Assembly: GCA_004794655.1 (NCBI GenBank)
Contig: SMMW01000219.1
Coordinates: 62,001 to 126,000, forward strand
DNA length: 64,000 nt
Direction: 5' to 3'
Source of the DNA: Marisa cornuarietis
Lineage: Eukaryota; Mollusca; Gastropoda; Architaenioglossa; Ampullariidae
Shown: one piece after another, positions 1 to 11,788 of the stretch
Position numbering within the stretch: position 1 is the first letter of the stretch
Layout: each line of letters opens with the position of its first letter
Translations under genes and position numbers: made by a program
The notes under the pieces: generated by a model
Seen by the model: the letters and a program-made list of their open reading frames with translations, nothing else
Database searches by the model: none
Told to the model about the DNA's origin: nothing

Positions 1-452
1 ATTTTAAAGTGCACACCAAAATTTTAGAATTTTTAAAACTAAAACTGCTTTAAGTAAGATAAAGTTGTTTAAGTCTGACTTCCCGTCCTGTCAGTACAAT
101 TTTTGTATGTTCTTCTGCAATTCATCTAAATGGCAGAGAAGAGATTTTGCTTCTTTAGAACAGTTTGAAGGTTTAGAAACATGTTGTGCAACTGGCCCCT
201 GGAGTACAACTTTTTAAGATTATTTTGTAGCAGAACTCATCAAATTAAAGACTTGAAGATTTATTTTGTCAGCTTTACCTTTTGATAACTTTACTAAACA
301 AAAATTGTGTAGGTTAAAATGCTGGAGCAAGATGGCTTTCGGGTCTAGCTTATAACGTAGCATGAATAACTACTGATAATTCAGTAGATAATGGAACATT
401 CTAGTCCATTAGCTTTCATACATGAAAGATACAAAAAATACAATCGCATTAC
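1..452 (-). other. Probable leader intron of a fourth EXD1-like gene
   Basis: No coding signal is seen. The segment follows the donor (GTAATGCG on the minus strand) of a leader exon homologous to those of the neighbouring exonuclease-like genes. It is therefore read as the first intron of a gene whose coding exons lie beyond the left edge. In copies A and C the matching intron is about 2.4 and 1.5 kb, so the absence of a coding exon here is expected. Confidence 0.45.
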
Positions 453-607
453 CTGAGTGAGTGGTAGGAAGTTGCTGTAAGCTGTCAGACGCAGGTAACA
501 ATGGCCGACTCACGACTAATCGCAGGTGAAAATGGTGGTGTGGCGAGTGAGGGGAGATATTAGTTTAAAATATTAGTCAGGCAACAAGTAGACCCTCGTC
601 ACACACA
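453..607 (-). other. Non-coding first exon of a fourth EXD1-like copy (partial gene)
   Basis: On the minus strand the exon ends CACTCACTCAG before the donor GTAATG. Its sequence next to the donor (an AAGTTGCTG block and GTGAGT spacing on the plus strand) resembles the leader exons of copy A (ending at 14226) and copy C (ending at 34398). The 5' end is estimated from the TATA-like box about 25 bp upstream. The exon has no start codon with a useful frame. It is best explained as the 5' end of one more tandem copy running off the window. Confidence 0.5.
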
Positions 608-631
608 GTGTGGAAGGTGGCAGGTAACAAA

Positions 632-641
632 CCCTTTTATC
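632..641 (-). promoter_or_regulatory. TATA-like box of the fourth EXD1-like copy
   Basis: The minus strand reads GATAAAAGGG, about 25 bp upstream of the leader exon. A conserved flank (AAAGTC, then CGGACC or CGGACA, then the A/T box, then GTTTGT) is shared with the region upstream of copy C at 34740-34800. That supports a functional core promoter inherited by duplication. Confidence 0.45.
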
Positions 642-989
642 TGTTCGGTCCGCCGACTTTTGTTTTGATTCGTTCTCAGAAAGTCGTGGGTGGGTATCAA
701 GCTGTAAATTAATGAGGGTGTGCCAGGGTAGAGAGACCGAGTATGTAGGAAGGTAGAGAGACCAGTGGCACATGGGACTACTTTTTGTGGTGACATAATG
801 TCTCTGTGCGCTTTTTTTTTAGATATCACTGACCCTCCTTTCCGCCTTCATTCGGTGAGATTTACGAAATAACTCAGATTTGACGAAGAAGTTGCTTTAA
901 ACAAAATATGTTACATGCCTCCCAACATAGGATGTCTATGTCCGTCTTTTCATAACTAATTGTAAGTTCTGATGATTTGTTTAAGCACT

Positions 990-1800
990 TAGTAGGATGG
1001 TGTTGAAGCTGAGTGTTTGACAGGTTGGCTACTTGTGTATTTGTTTTGTTTGGTGTGGAACATATTCACTGCAGGTTGTTTGCTTTCCTGATTACCATGG
1101 ATAGTCCGATGCTGCTGTGACTTTATGGGGCGAGGAAGTTCTCACACCTGTACTTTGTGTGCTACAGGTGAAGCAGACACTCAAAATAGTTAATAAGTGG
1201 GATAACATGTTCGTTAGGGTATCCATCCGCGCAGTGATATGTTACTCGTCCGACTACGAGGTGATGGACTAATTCTTCTGTTGCCTTCTTTCAACGGTAG
1301 CAAAATGTCTGGCACTTTGCCTTCTGATGAAATGATTCCACGAATCTAGGGATGAAATCGATGATTTTTTTTCTCCTTTCCTGTTTCATGGCTTCAAGGA
1401 AACACAATTCCGAGAAATAGTGATCACCAGTGAGAGTTCGTTGATCACATGCCTTCTGTAGCAGTTCAGAGTAATTCAGACTCCTTACCATCTCTTTCAT
1501 ACAAATGTTCAATTTAACTTTTCTAGTAATTTCATGTTCAGGTAAAGTGTTGTCATTACTACTAACATTCAATAACAGTGAATTTTATTTCAAATAATGT
1601 CGACCTGGCTCATAATAAAGTAGCACGCGGGGGGGGGGGATACTTAAATATCGAAAGGCCATTGATTGTCAAGGCCATGTCTGAGATCGAGATCTCACAG
1701 GTATTGTACCTGGCACTGTGCCCGAGGAAATATATCCTAGCAGACACTTGTCACAATGCGTGTTTGAAAATAGTCCCCGACAGCTCGTGTTTGCTGTAAC
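990..1800 (-). repeat. Degenerate duplicated segment, copy 1
   Basis: Blocks in this stretch recur in diverged form and in the same order at 3030-3480. On the minus strand both copies can be read as short peptides sharing PEHEI and, further on, VCFT, with stops and frame changes between them. A 93-codon open frame at 1291-1572 lies inside it. The VCFT part of the other copy has a faint look of the start of a TIR domain. I could not confirm this and treat both as unidentified pseudogene-like sequence. Confidence 0.25.
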
Positions 1801-1822
1801 ATGATCATATCGGCGAAACGGT

Positions 1823-1849
1823 CATCATCATCATCATCATCATCACCAT
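1823..1849. repeat. (ATC)n microsatellite
   Basis: A short run of atc triplets. Nothing else is recognisable between it and the SINE at 2.7 kb apart from the AC run and short GGT runs near 2030-2060. Confidence 0.8.
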
Positions 1850-2261
1850 TGTTTGCGGACAACATATTCCGTGTACACGGCTGTGAGTATTATGACAACT
1901 CACGTGAGCATGAGTCAGTGCAGTGTAGTGTGTGTTGAGTGAAATACCTGGCGACAGCTTCTTTCGAGTGTTCGTCCTTCGAGCGTCACACGCGTCTGGT
2001 CACGTGATTGGTATAGGAGTTATTATGCCTGGTGGTGGTGGTGGTGGTGGTTGTGGTGGCTGCAAACAACTGGCAGTAAACAGTTCAAGACAGTGCCGAG
2101 GACGCCATCAAAACATGAAAGTCGATACAATGTTACTGTGTGCACAACAGTTGATGACATTAATATTTCAAATGTTTCAAATGTTACAAATCACGGTCCG
2201 AGAAGTGGCGGCGTATGGGGACCGCTAGTCAACAAGAAGTCGATCTCATCTGTCGATTCTT

Positions 2262-2294
2262 ACACACACACACACGCACACACACACACGCACG

Positions 2295-2327
<33 letters not shown>
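2262..2327. repeat. (AC)n microsatellite
   Basis: About 65 bp of AC dinucleotides interrupted by ACGC. It accounts for the apparent His-Thr repeat in the overlapping open frame, which is not a gene. Confidence 0.9.
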
Positions 2328-2331
<4 letters not shown>

Positions 2332-2684
2332 CATACTTGAGCTTGAAAACATACTTCAAAGGGGCAACTTCTATAATTTAGAAAAAAAAAACTAAAAAAA
2401 AGAATCGTTTCAAGTCTACATTAGCACTGGTTTGCAAGTAATTCTAATTGGACAGATTTTTTCATACGTATTATTACGGTTGTTATCTAAAATCTCTGTA
2501 CACCCAGAGCCTTTGCAAAGATATAAAATATGTACACGTGTATTTACAGATGTTTCAGTTTTGAGATTTTTCTTTTTTTCCTAGGGCTAGTGAAACTGCT
2601 AAGCAGCAGCAAGACTAAAGATGAATACGACTTGTTAAATCAACCAAAAAAAGGAAATGCTGTTAATTCACCTCTCATCGAGGG

Positions 2685-2876
2685 GGAAGGTGGTTATTGG
2701 TGTTTTACGCCAAGTCAGCAACTAAGACTATATCACAGCAAGGCAGCCAGCCCTGTAAACAGATGCCACATGTAGAGAAAGAATAGCGTGCCCGAGACGA
2801 GAACTGAACCCAGGACTGTCAATCCTCACTGTATTGGTGACAGGCTCTAACCCTCGTGTCACTGAACCTAACAAAA
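2685..2876 (-). mobile_element. tRNA-derived SINE, family 1, copy 1
   Basis: Nearly the same sequence occurs at 35540-35730 in the same orientation. Read on the minus strand, the head contains a polymerase III B-box-like GGGTTCAGTTCTC. The tail contains GATATAGTCTTAGTTGCTGA, where the other copy has GATATAGCCTTAGTTGCTGG. The order of a tRNA-like head and a conserved core tail is typical of SINEs. Confidence 0.65.
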
Positions 2877-3029
2877 GGTGAGCTAGGTCACTCATAACGA
2901 GTACTGTACACTAAACATACATTTGTACATGTCTCACCACAATGAAAAGACACGCATGTCTGTTGACAGTACTTCTTACAGTTTCGCTGATTTTTTTTAA
3001 ATAGGATTTCATCAAAAGCTTAGTGTTTT

Positions 3030-3480
3030 CTCAGTTGACCACTCGTGTATTTTTTTTGTTTGATGTAAACTTACTTTTTGAGGGAGCGTATTGAAGTTGA
3101 TTTCTTTCCAAATTGTCATGGGTGGTCAGATACTCTAGCAGCTTGCAGACGATCTCCTTTGTGTGCTTATCGGTGAAGCAGACGATACAAGTAACCGATA
3201 CGCCGGAGAAGTCGTGGATTATTTTTAGTATTTCATGCTCAGGTCACGTGTCCTCATTTGATATTACTAACTTAGTGAAGTGAGCTGGAGAACTTCTATT
3301 TCAATGTCGACTTTTTTAATAGTTAGCTGAGGATTATGTATCGGTTAGCACACGGTATGAACATCTACAATTGCATAGGTCATTCTGATTGAGACCAGAG
3401 AAATATTAGTGATTGTTCCTGTGTCAGATGTGAGCAGATCCCTGAGTTTGTGGTTATCATTATACTAGTCTGTTTGGCAG
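3030..3480 (-). repeat. Degenerate duplicated segment, copy 2
   Basis: This is the diverged partner of 990-1800. On the minus strand one frame reads VTCIVCFTDKHTKEIV followed by KLLEYLTTHDNL before decaying. An upstream block carries PEHEI as in the first copy, but with a stop just before it. There is no intact reading frame or splice structure that I can support. Confidence 0.25.
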
Positions 3481-5014
3481 ACATGAATGTAGGGTTAACG
3501 GTCGACTGCTGCCAGAAATACATTTCATAATTGTTGGACATCAACCCTCTCTCGTACTTTCTCTTCAGGTTCAGTGTTGACTTCTCTCTCCATCTCTCAC
3601 TTTCTGTTTAGTGTTCAGTTCTCATGTTCACGTCCCTGTACCCCTACTTCTTTACTTGCTCTCGAGAGTTTCTTACAATTCTTCATTTCCGCCGTATTTG
3701 ACACCCTAGTGTCGAAGAGAACATTCAGCAACAGCACAATGTGTTCTGGTCAGTTTTCTTTTATCGAGGATTACATCTTTTCTTCAGCTAGTACAGACGG
3801 CGCTATTTTTAGAAATACTTCCGTTTCGTCATTTCCTGTTTTCTCGACAAATCCAGGTGTGCTTAAGAGAAAAATATTAATATAAAATCTTTCATGCCTA
3901 AATACCACCGGAATATGTTTTTGTGATACTTTGTGCTTTGTTTCAGGCGATTGTTGCTCAGCAATCGGGTTGACCTTTAAAATGCCGCTCCCCAAGACAG
4001 TGAGGACTGGTTATGAAGATGTCCAACTCTCCTGATAGAACCACGTAAATACAGTCTGTCTCCTTCTTCCTTCAGGCTCGGAAAATCAGACATACAATAG
4101 CTTTACCACAACTGCATCCAAAAGAAAGCTGTTGTCTGTGTTTGGTCTGCCCCTGGCAGGAATACTGCAACTACCCATGTGTTGGCCTCCCAAGGTGCAT
4201 GCTTGAGAAGATTGTGGCATCTTCCTTTTCTCATCCTCATTTCTCCCTTAACCACTGATAATTTCATAGCTACACGAAACAAAGTACAAACAAATTAAAA
4301 AAATTTTAATAGAAGAATTTCACAATTTAATTAAAGAATAAAAATCTGTTAGAGTATTAGCATGAAGATGTGTTATCTTTAGAAATAGTTGTTAATGAAG
4401 GCTGGGTATGTTTAGTTATACCATTGTAACCCACACAGTGATATTACCTTAGTATACGATTGGATCAAAGGTTCGCGATGGACAGAGAAATTTCATACTT
4501 ATACTTATCTCTCAATGTGCAATGTATAATGTCAAATAAAAATAATAACGACGACGATGATGATGATGTACATCTGTGTAGCACATTATCACAACATGAG
4601 GATCATAATCTCAGCACTGATATACAGGATTAGTCTTTAGTTAAACAAAAGAGACCCAATATCCCGACATCACTCAAAAGTACCTAAAATAAAAAAAGCT
4701 ACATCAAGGTAAGCTGAGTACAATGCTACAAAGGTAACTTACAGAATCAAATATATAAACTGATAAACATCACACATAAGAAAGAATGACTCAGGAAAAG
4801 GAGGTTAATACGTGTACTTCCATTTTGCTGTGAGAGAGAAAGAAAAGCCAAGAGTCAATCAGCAGACCATACACAACTCAAGCAAGAAACAGATTCAGAT
4901 GCAGAGTAGAAATAGAATTCACCGATGAGGAGAAATGTGAAACAGGTAAAGTTGCTGTTTAACAGAATATCGGAATATTTTGACGAAGTAAGGACATTCA
5001 TATCACGTGTCAGT
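3481..5014. other. 3' flank of EXD1-like copy A; no gene recognised
   Basis: A/T-rich sequence with small open frames of unknown meaning (for example 3574-3885) and a short gat repeat near 4555. It probably includes the 3' UTR of copy A. I found no polyadenylation signal that I trust. Confidence 0.4.
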
Positions 5015-8000
5015 TTAAAAGAAGTCGTCGTCATCGTAATGGAGATAATCATCGGTGGCATATTCGTACCCAAACCTACTATCGTCATAGTAATCATCAT
5101 CGTAGTCGCGAACATTAAAGCGCCTCGTGGCCCTTCCCCTCCGAGGTGGTGGCCTTTGAACTTTACCCACAGCCTGCAGGCGTTCCAGAAAATTCTTGGC
5201 CTTCGCTTTCAAGCCATAGGGCACTTCCGGTGAACTGAGATAGTAACGAAGCTTCTTAGTGTAACCTTCGTTGATCTGAAAAGCGCCTGGGTTCTCAGTG
5301 AACTGCTGCACGCTGCTGTCCACGCTGTCTTCCTGATGCAGCCAGTACAGGCGCAGCACCACAGGGTTCACCCCGGGGTCATTAGCCCCCTTAGGACGCA
5401 GGCATCGACTCAGAAGGCGCTTCTCGAACTCTGCCACGTGCTGGATGGGTGTCTGTCTGTTATACTTCCTCTCCATGTCTCGAAGGACGATTGTGTCCAA
5501 GCGGCTTTGAATTCTTTGTGCCAGGTCCTTCAGTGCTTGGTCCCCTGAGTAACGTATGATCACATTCAGCAGCCCGAACATGTGGCTCCCTGGGGCGATG
5601 TTCTCTCCCTGCAACCGTCAAGTGATAGGTAGGCAAAGTCAACCATCAGGTGATAGGTAGGCAAAGACAACCGTCAAGTGATAGGTAGGCGAAGTCAACC
5701 GTCAAGTGATAGGTAGGCAAAGTCAACCGTCAAGTGATAGGCAAAGACAACCGTCAAGTGATAGGTAGGCAAAGTCTACCGTCAAGTGATAGGCAAAGAC
5801 AACCGTCAAGTGATAGGTAGGCAAAGTCAACTGTCAAGTGATAGGTAGGCAAAGACAACCGTCAAGTGATAGGTAGGCAACGTCAACCGTCAAGTGATAG
5901 GTAGGCGACCGTCAACCGTCATCTGATAGGCAAAGACAACCGTCAAGTGATAGGTTGGCAAAGTCAACCGTCAAGTGATAGGTAGGCGACCGTCAACCGT
6001 CATGTGATAGGCAAAGACAACCGTCAAGTGATAGGTTGGCAAAGTCAACCGTCAAGTGATAGGTAGGCGACCGTCAACCGTCATGTGATAGGCAAAAACA
6101 ACCGTCAAGTGATAGGTAGGAAAAGTCTACCGTCAAGTGATAGGCAAAGACAACCGTCAAGTGATAGGTAGGCAAAGTCAACTGTCAAGTGATAGGTAGG
6201 CAAAGACAACCGTCAAGTGATAGGTAGGCAACGTCAACCGTCAAGTGATAGGCAAAGACAACCGTCAAGTGATAGGTAGGCAAAGTCAACCGTCAAGTGA
6301 TAGGTAGGCAAAGTCAACCATCAAGTGATAGGTAGGCAAAGTCTACCGTCAAGTGATAGGCAAAGACAACCGTCAAGTGATAGGTAGGCAAAGTCAACTG
6401 TCAAGTGATAGGTAGGCAAAGTCAACTGTCAAGTGATAGGTAGGCAAAGTCTACCGTCAAGTGATAGGTAGGCAAAGTCAACCATCAAGTGATAGGTAGG
6501 CAAAGTCAACCGTCAAGTGATAGGCAAAGTCTACCGTCAAGTGATAGGTAGGCAAAGTCAACCGTCAAGTGATAGGCAAAGTCTACCGTCAAGTGATAGG
6601 CAAAGACAACCGTCAAGTGATAGGTAGGCAAAGCCAACAGTCAAGTGATAGGCAAAGACAACCGTCAAGTGATAGGTAGGTGACCGTCAACCGTCAAGTG
6701 ATAGGTAGGCAAAGTCAACCGTCATGTGATAGGTAGGCAAAGTCAACCGTCAAGTGATAGGTAGGCAAAGTCTACCGTCAAGGGATAGGTAGGCAAAGTC
6801 AACCGTCAAGTGATAGACAAAGACAACCGTCAAGTGATAGGTAGGCAAAGTCAACCGTCAAGTGATAGGCAAAGACAACCGTCAAGTGATAGGTAGGCGA
6901 AGTCTACCGTCAAGTGATAGGCAAAGTCAACCGTCAAGTGATAGGCAAAGTCTACCGTCAAGTGATAGGTAGGCAAAGTCTACCGTCAAGTGATAGGCAA
7001 AGACAACCGTCAAGTGATAGGTAGGCAAAGCCAACCGTCAAGTGATAGGTATGCAAAGACAACCGTCAAGTGATAGGTAGGCGACCGTCAACCGTCAAGT
7101 GATAGGCAAAGACAACCGTCAAGTGATAGGTAGGCAAAGTCTACCGTCAAGTGATAGGTAGGCAAAGTCAACCGTCAAGTGATAGGTAGGCAAAGTCAAC
7201 CGTCAGGTGATAGGTAGGCAAAGTCAACCGTCAAGTGATAGGTAGGCAAAGTCAACCGTCAAGTGATAGGTAGGCGACCGTCAACCGTCAAGTGATAGGC
7301 AAAGACAACCGTCAAGTGATAGGTAGGCAAAGACAACCGTCAAGTGATAGGTAGGCGACTGTCAACCGTCAAGTGATAGACAAAGACAACCGTCTAGTGA
7401 TAGGTAGGCAAAGTCTACCGTCAAGTGATAGGTAGGCAAAGTCAACTGTCAAGTGATAGGTAGGCAAAGACAACCGCCAAGTGATAGGAAGGCAAAGTCA
7501 ACCGTCAAGTGATAGGTAGGCAAAGTCTACCGTCAAGTGATAGGCAAAGACAACCGTCAAGTGATAGGTAGGCAAAGTCAACTGTCAAGTGATAGGTAGG
7601 CAAAGTCAACTGTCAAGTGATAGGTAGGCAAAGACAACCGTCAAGTGATAGGTAGGCAAAGTCAACTGTCAAGTGATAGGTAGGCAAAGACAACCGTCAA
7701 GTGATAGGTAGGCAAAGTCAACCGTCAAGGGATAGGTAGGCAAAGTCAACCGTCAAGTGATAGGTAGGCAAAGTCTACCGTCAAGGGATAAGTAGGCAAA
7801 GTCAACCGTCAAGTGATAGGTAGGCAAAGTCAACCGTCAAGGGATAAGTAGGCAAAGTCAACCGTCAAGTGATAGGTAGGCAAAGTCAACCGTCAAGTTA
7901 TAGGTAGGCAAAGTCTACCGTCAAGTGATAGACAAAGTGACATACTTCTCATATAACGGCTCGTCATTTCTAAAGTTGTTTAATAGCAGGACACTCATCC

Positions 8001-8851
8001 GAAGCTCATTAATCTCTAGTCGTTCATTGTGTTCTAGTTTATAAGCTGATATTGTTCAATATCTTTTAAAAGAGAGTATTGATGTAGCATTCTAAATAAT
8101 AAGTTTTCTTCAAAATTCTGAGTGCAACAGAAATGTTAGAGCACCTTCAACACAAAAAGTAGAGATGTATGATTTTTTTAAACAATATTTATAATACAGA
8201 AAAGAACGCCAAGAAAAATATTTCTTGTTTGAAATAATTGTGAAAACGTTACAATCTACGAATCTTTAAATTTAATGGCAAGCAGTCCCTGTTCCGTGGA
8301 ACAGTAGGTTAGCGAAGTTCCTTTTAGGATAGCCGATTGTAAAAGGACAGACCTTACAAAAACAATTATAAAATATGCACAGCTACCTTTTCATTTAGCT
8401 CCTTCTCTACTTCCTCCACCTTACTTCGGAGGCTTTGATTCTTGAGGCTCTGGATGTTACTCGGCAAACCCTCGGTCTTCATGGCATCACATGGTAACTT
8501 GGAGATTGCGACTAATACATCCTGTGTAACAAGGACCAAAACAAAGTGTTAATAAGGATCAAAACAATATTGGGTGAATAAGGATCAAAATAACATTTGT
8601 GAATAAGCATCGTGTTGATGTGACTTCCGTGACAGTCGTGTGCGCCAAAATGAACAGTTATACCTGTTGTTGCTGCCACCACTACCATCTTCACCTCTAC
8701 TATTACCACCGATAATACTACAACTTTGAATCACAGTTATAAGTCAAAAGACAGCCAAAGAAAAAAAGGCTAGAAATGGATATTCTGGTAGTGCTACTGA
8801 GCTGTAGTCACTTCATCTATATTTGATGGCATTCGCCTTCTTCTCAACACG

Positions 8852-8894
<43 letters not shown>

Positions 8895-11776
8895 CAATAT
8901 TATACCTAAATATTATATATAAATAAGGATCCAAGATGTATGTGTAAGTAAGGATAGAAACGTAGCCTGTTATCTTCTCGCTAGAAAAGACGAAGATTTT
9001 GTTCAACTAAAATGTCAGTCTGATTCAATTTTCTTGTGAGCATCGTTGCTGTAACTTTGGCATAATGTTCAGTTCGAAACCAGCACTAGATGGTAATAGA
9101 AATTAAAAAACCCAACTAGATAGTACCTACTGAACTAAGTATGCTTGGCTCGGGAATGACAACGGAGCAGAAGAGAGAGCAAGAAGAAGACCAGGTTTCT
9201 CTGACTGTGGAGTGGTCCACATTTCTGTGGATATGGCAGTATGGCTGTTGAGACCCTCTTATTTAGATGAGAGGTCCCGCGACATCCAAACACTTTAAAT
9301 CGACAGATAATGTTCATTGTTTTCGATAATTGCCTCCCTTAGCTCACCTCATCTTTGATGTCGGACAAACGATCCGGAGGACGGGAGGTCCTTGCAAAAT
9401 CCCGAAGAATCTGAAGAACCATGGCTTGTTCGTTTTTCTCCATCCTCTCCTTCACTTGCTTGTCCATTGTCGCCTCAATGTCTTCACGAGTTCGTTCGTT
9501 CAGCTGCCTTGTCAGGCCCTTGGATTCCACGAGGCTAGACAGACATAACCTGGGCTACAGAGGCGCAAAGTAGTCTAGAGATGGGCAAAGTAGTATGGCG
9601 ATTGACAAACTAGGCTAGAGATAGATAGGCTAGGCAAGAGATAGACAGGCTAGGCTAGAGGAGGATAAGCTAGGCTAGAGGTGGACAACCTAGGCTAGAG
9701 GTGGATAAGCTAGGCTAGAGGTGGACAAGCTAGGCTAGAGATAGAAAAGCTAGGCTTGAGGTAGACAAGCTAGGCTAGAGATGGATAAGCTGGCTAGAGG
9801 TAGACAAGCTAGCCTTGAGATAGATAAGCTAGGCTTGAGGTAGATAAGCTAGGTTTGAGGTAGATAAGCTAGGCTAGAGGTGGATAAATGCTAGAGAGTG
9901 AACCAAACTAGCCCGGAGACGGACAAACTAAACTAGAGGTGGATAAGCTAGGCTAGAGATAGATAAATTAGACTAGAGAGTGAAACAAACTAGCCTTGTG
10001 ATAAGATATAAGATAAAAGGTTGAGACATAAAAATGTACCATCAAACAAGCATGAACAGTCAGGTCTGTATACGTTCACATTCACATTCCTTTGAGACTT
10101 ACAGTAATGAAATATATTGTGACTGTCTCTTTTAAATAAAGAGGAATAGAAGTGGGATGAATGGAGTTTTTACAAGTTTTTTTTTATTGTGTTTTCATTT
10201 TTGAGAGATTTCTGAGCTTTACTTCTATCCATAAGTCTTAATGAGCTTTTCTTGTTGTTTGTAGTGTGTAAACATTACCTCTTCATTGCCGTATACACTT
10301 CCGGGATGAGGACCAGCACATCCTGACTGGCGTAGTCCATCATTTCCTGTGTTAACGGGCGCTTTGCCCAAAAACTGCCTTCACACTTGGTCCAGTGAGT
10401 CTGTATTAAACCATGACCAGACACAAGTATTTTAAATTTCACATTCCATCAGCTTTATGAAACACAGAAGTTACGACGATTGCCTCGGTCACCGATGATT
10501 AAATGCACCATCTTTCATTTAAAGTACACAAGAAGTAAGACATCAACAACTGAACACGTGACAGCTGATACTGAGGAGTGAAAGAAAGATAAGAATAAAA
10601 AGATCGAAGAAAAGAGCAATTTCTGGACAGATGAAAGAAAGAAAATTAGCTTTGCAAATAGGTATGTGGATGACAGAAAACCACATGGATTTGTAAAATA
10701 CTCCAGGTGATAAAGGTCTAGCTTGATCAGAGAAAGTATTAGCCTTGGTGACAGTAACAACTGATTGGTTGTGCATCTGAAAGATGTGGATAGTCGTTTG
10801 TCATCAAACAAATTATATATAACATGCAAATTATTATGTATATGGGTTGGAATTCTTCAGAGCCTATACTGTGTTGTGTTGTTCGCTCTGCTTTAAAGTT
10901 TTGATGGGATAGTAAACTCATCTCAAACATTCCCTGTTGGTTAGACAGGAAGCTATCGGGGGTCAAAGTCCAAGAACGACCAGTAGTTTACGGATGACTT
11001 TGAGTCACTGCCAATATTTAAAATAGGAGTCAATCCAGTTATCTTAGGTATAGCTACCTCCACAGGAAGCAAAAGACTAGGTGACTCACCTGTACGTGTT
11101 CTTTCTCCTGTAAGAGGGCGGCTTTCTCTGGGCAGTAGAGTCCAACCACCTCGGTCAGCTTCATGCGACTGGGGTAGCGCCGTCCCTCCGCTCGCTGCAG
11201 CTCCATGTGAGCCAACTGCGTGTCAAACACGTTGTGAAGCTTCACCCCAAACTGCCAGTACAGCGCCTCGGCGTCGTTCGTGCTGGAGTGCATCACCTGG
11301 TCAGGAAGAAGGTGCAGCAGAAATTCACTACAAATATAAATGATTGTTGTTCAAGCCTGACTTTCACTGAAAAAAAATTACCCTAATATTTTTTTTCATA
11401 ACATCAAACCTGTTAACAAAATTGTGCACATTAATACAGTTTCTTCAGCACTTCGATATAAATCAGAGAGAAGTTACAAAATATAATGGAAAAGCCTCTA
11501 CTACTCCTTTAAACCCTCAGATCTCACCTTGATGATGGTGTCACTTTCCAGAATTGATTTGAGACCACCTGTCTTCAGCATTCTCGGCTCAGTGAGGACA
11601 TCAAAGAGATAGACCTGTCCGTCTTTAGTTCCTATCTGTAGGAGGGTTAAAGGTCCGGTCTTGCTGAGGTGTACACCTTCTCCATCAACAGCCAGGTAGG
11701 GTTCTCTTCTGAGGTCTTGTAAGGCACGTTCACAGGTTGTCAGCGAGTTGATGATTTGAGGCTGGCGGGAAGCCAT
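5015..11776 (-). CDS. DEDDy 3'-5' exonuclease-domain protein, EXD1-like, copy A
   Basis: Six coding exons: 11528-11776, 11090-11296, 10279-10400, 9348-9534, 8387-8521 and 5015-5608. All have GT-AG junctions and consistent phases, giving 497 aa. Residues 1-192 form a DEDDy ribonuclease fold: motif I is D31-x-E33 (AVDGEGV), motif II contains D91 (STNDAEAL), and motif III is Y175-x3-D179 (YASQD). All catalytic residues are therefore present and 3'-5' RNA exonuclease activity is plausible. The fold and the FDTQLAH segment recall EXD1, which acts with the Tudor protein TDRD12 in piRNA biogenesis. EXD1's N-terminal Sm-like part is absent, so orthology is not certain. Exons 4-5 encode a charged helical linker. 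Exon 6 encodes a roughly 150-residue domain shared with B and C that I do not recognise, then an RPPPRRGR basic patch and an acidic D/Y-rich tail. The start follows a leader-intron acceptor 12 nt upstream. Confidence 0.8.
5611..7935. repeat. 2.3-kb minisatellite in intron 5 of copy A
   Basis: Tandem units of about 28 bp (core accgtcaagtgataggtagg then caaagtca) are mixed with 24-bp units lacking a gtag step, roughly 85-90 units in all. Point variants (ctaccg, caactg, gcgaccg) recur in runs, which suggests block amplification. The array ends exactly at the 3' splice site of exon 6: the acceptor CAG follows directly on the last unit, so the splice-site upstream region is itself a repeat unit. 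Confidence 0.95.
8852..8894. repeat. (ATC)n microsatellite in intron 4 of copy A
   Basis: About 14 atc triplets. They explain the Met run in the minus-strand open frame here, which is not a gene. Confidence 0.9.
9535..9990. repeat. Minisatellite in intron 3 of copy A
   Basis: About 20-bp units of the type gctaggctagaggtagacaa, roughly 20 degenerate copies. They start next to the acceptor of exon 4 (minus-strand TCTAG then CCTCG). The units contain the same CTCTAGCC motif, so they look like multiplied copies of that splice acceptor. Confidence 0.9.
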
Positions 11777-11788
11777 GATGTGGAGAGT

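Noticed and set aside
1291..1572. 93-codon frame possibly part of an immune receptor
   Set aside because: No flanking exons or conserved motif could be confirmed, and the order of the supposed domain parts is inconsistent.
2051..2395. Open frame with a long His-Thr repeat
   Set aside because: The peptide is a translation of an AC microsatellite.
5611..7935. Regularly spaced repeat resembling a CRISPR array
   Set aside because: Units are contiguous with no unique spacers, there are no cas genes, and the locus is an intron of an animal gene.
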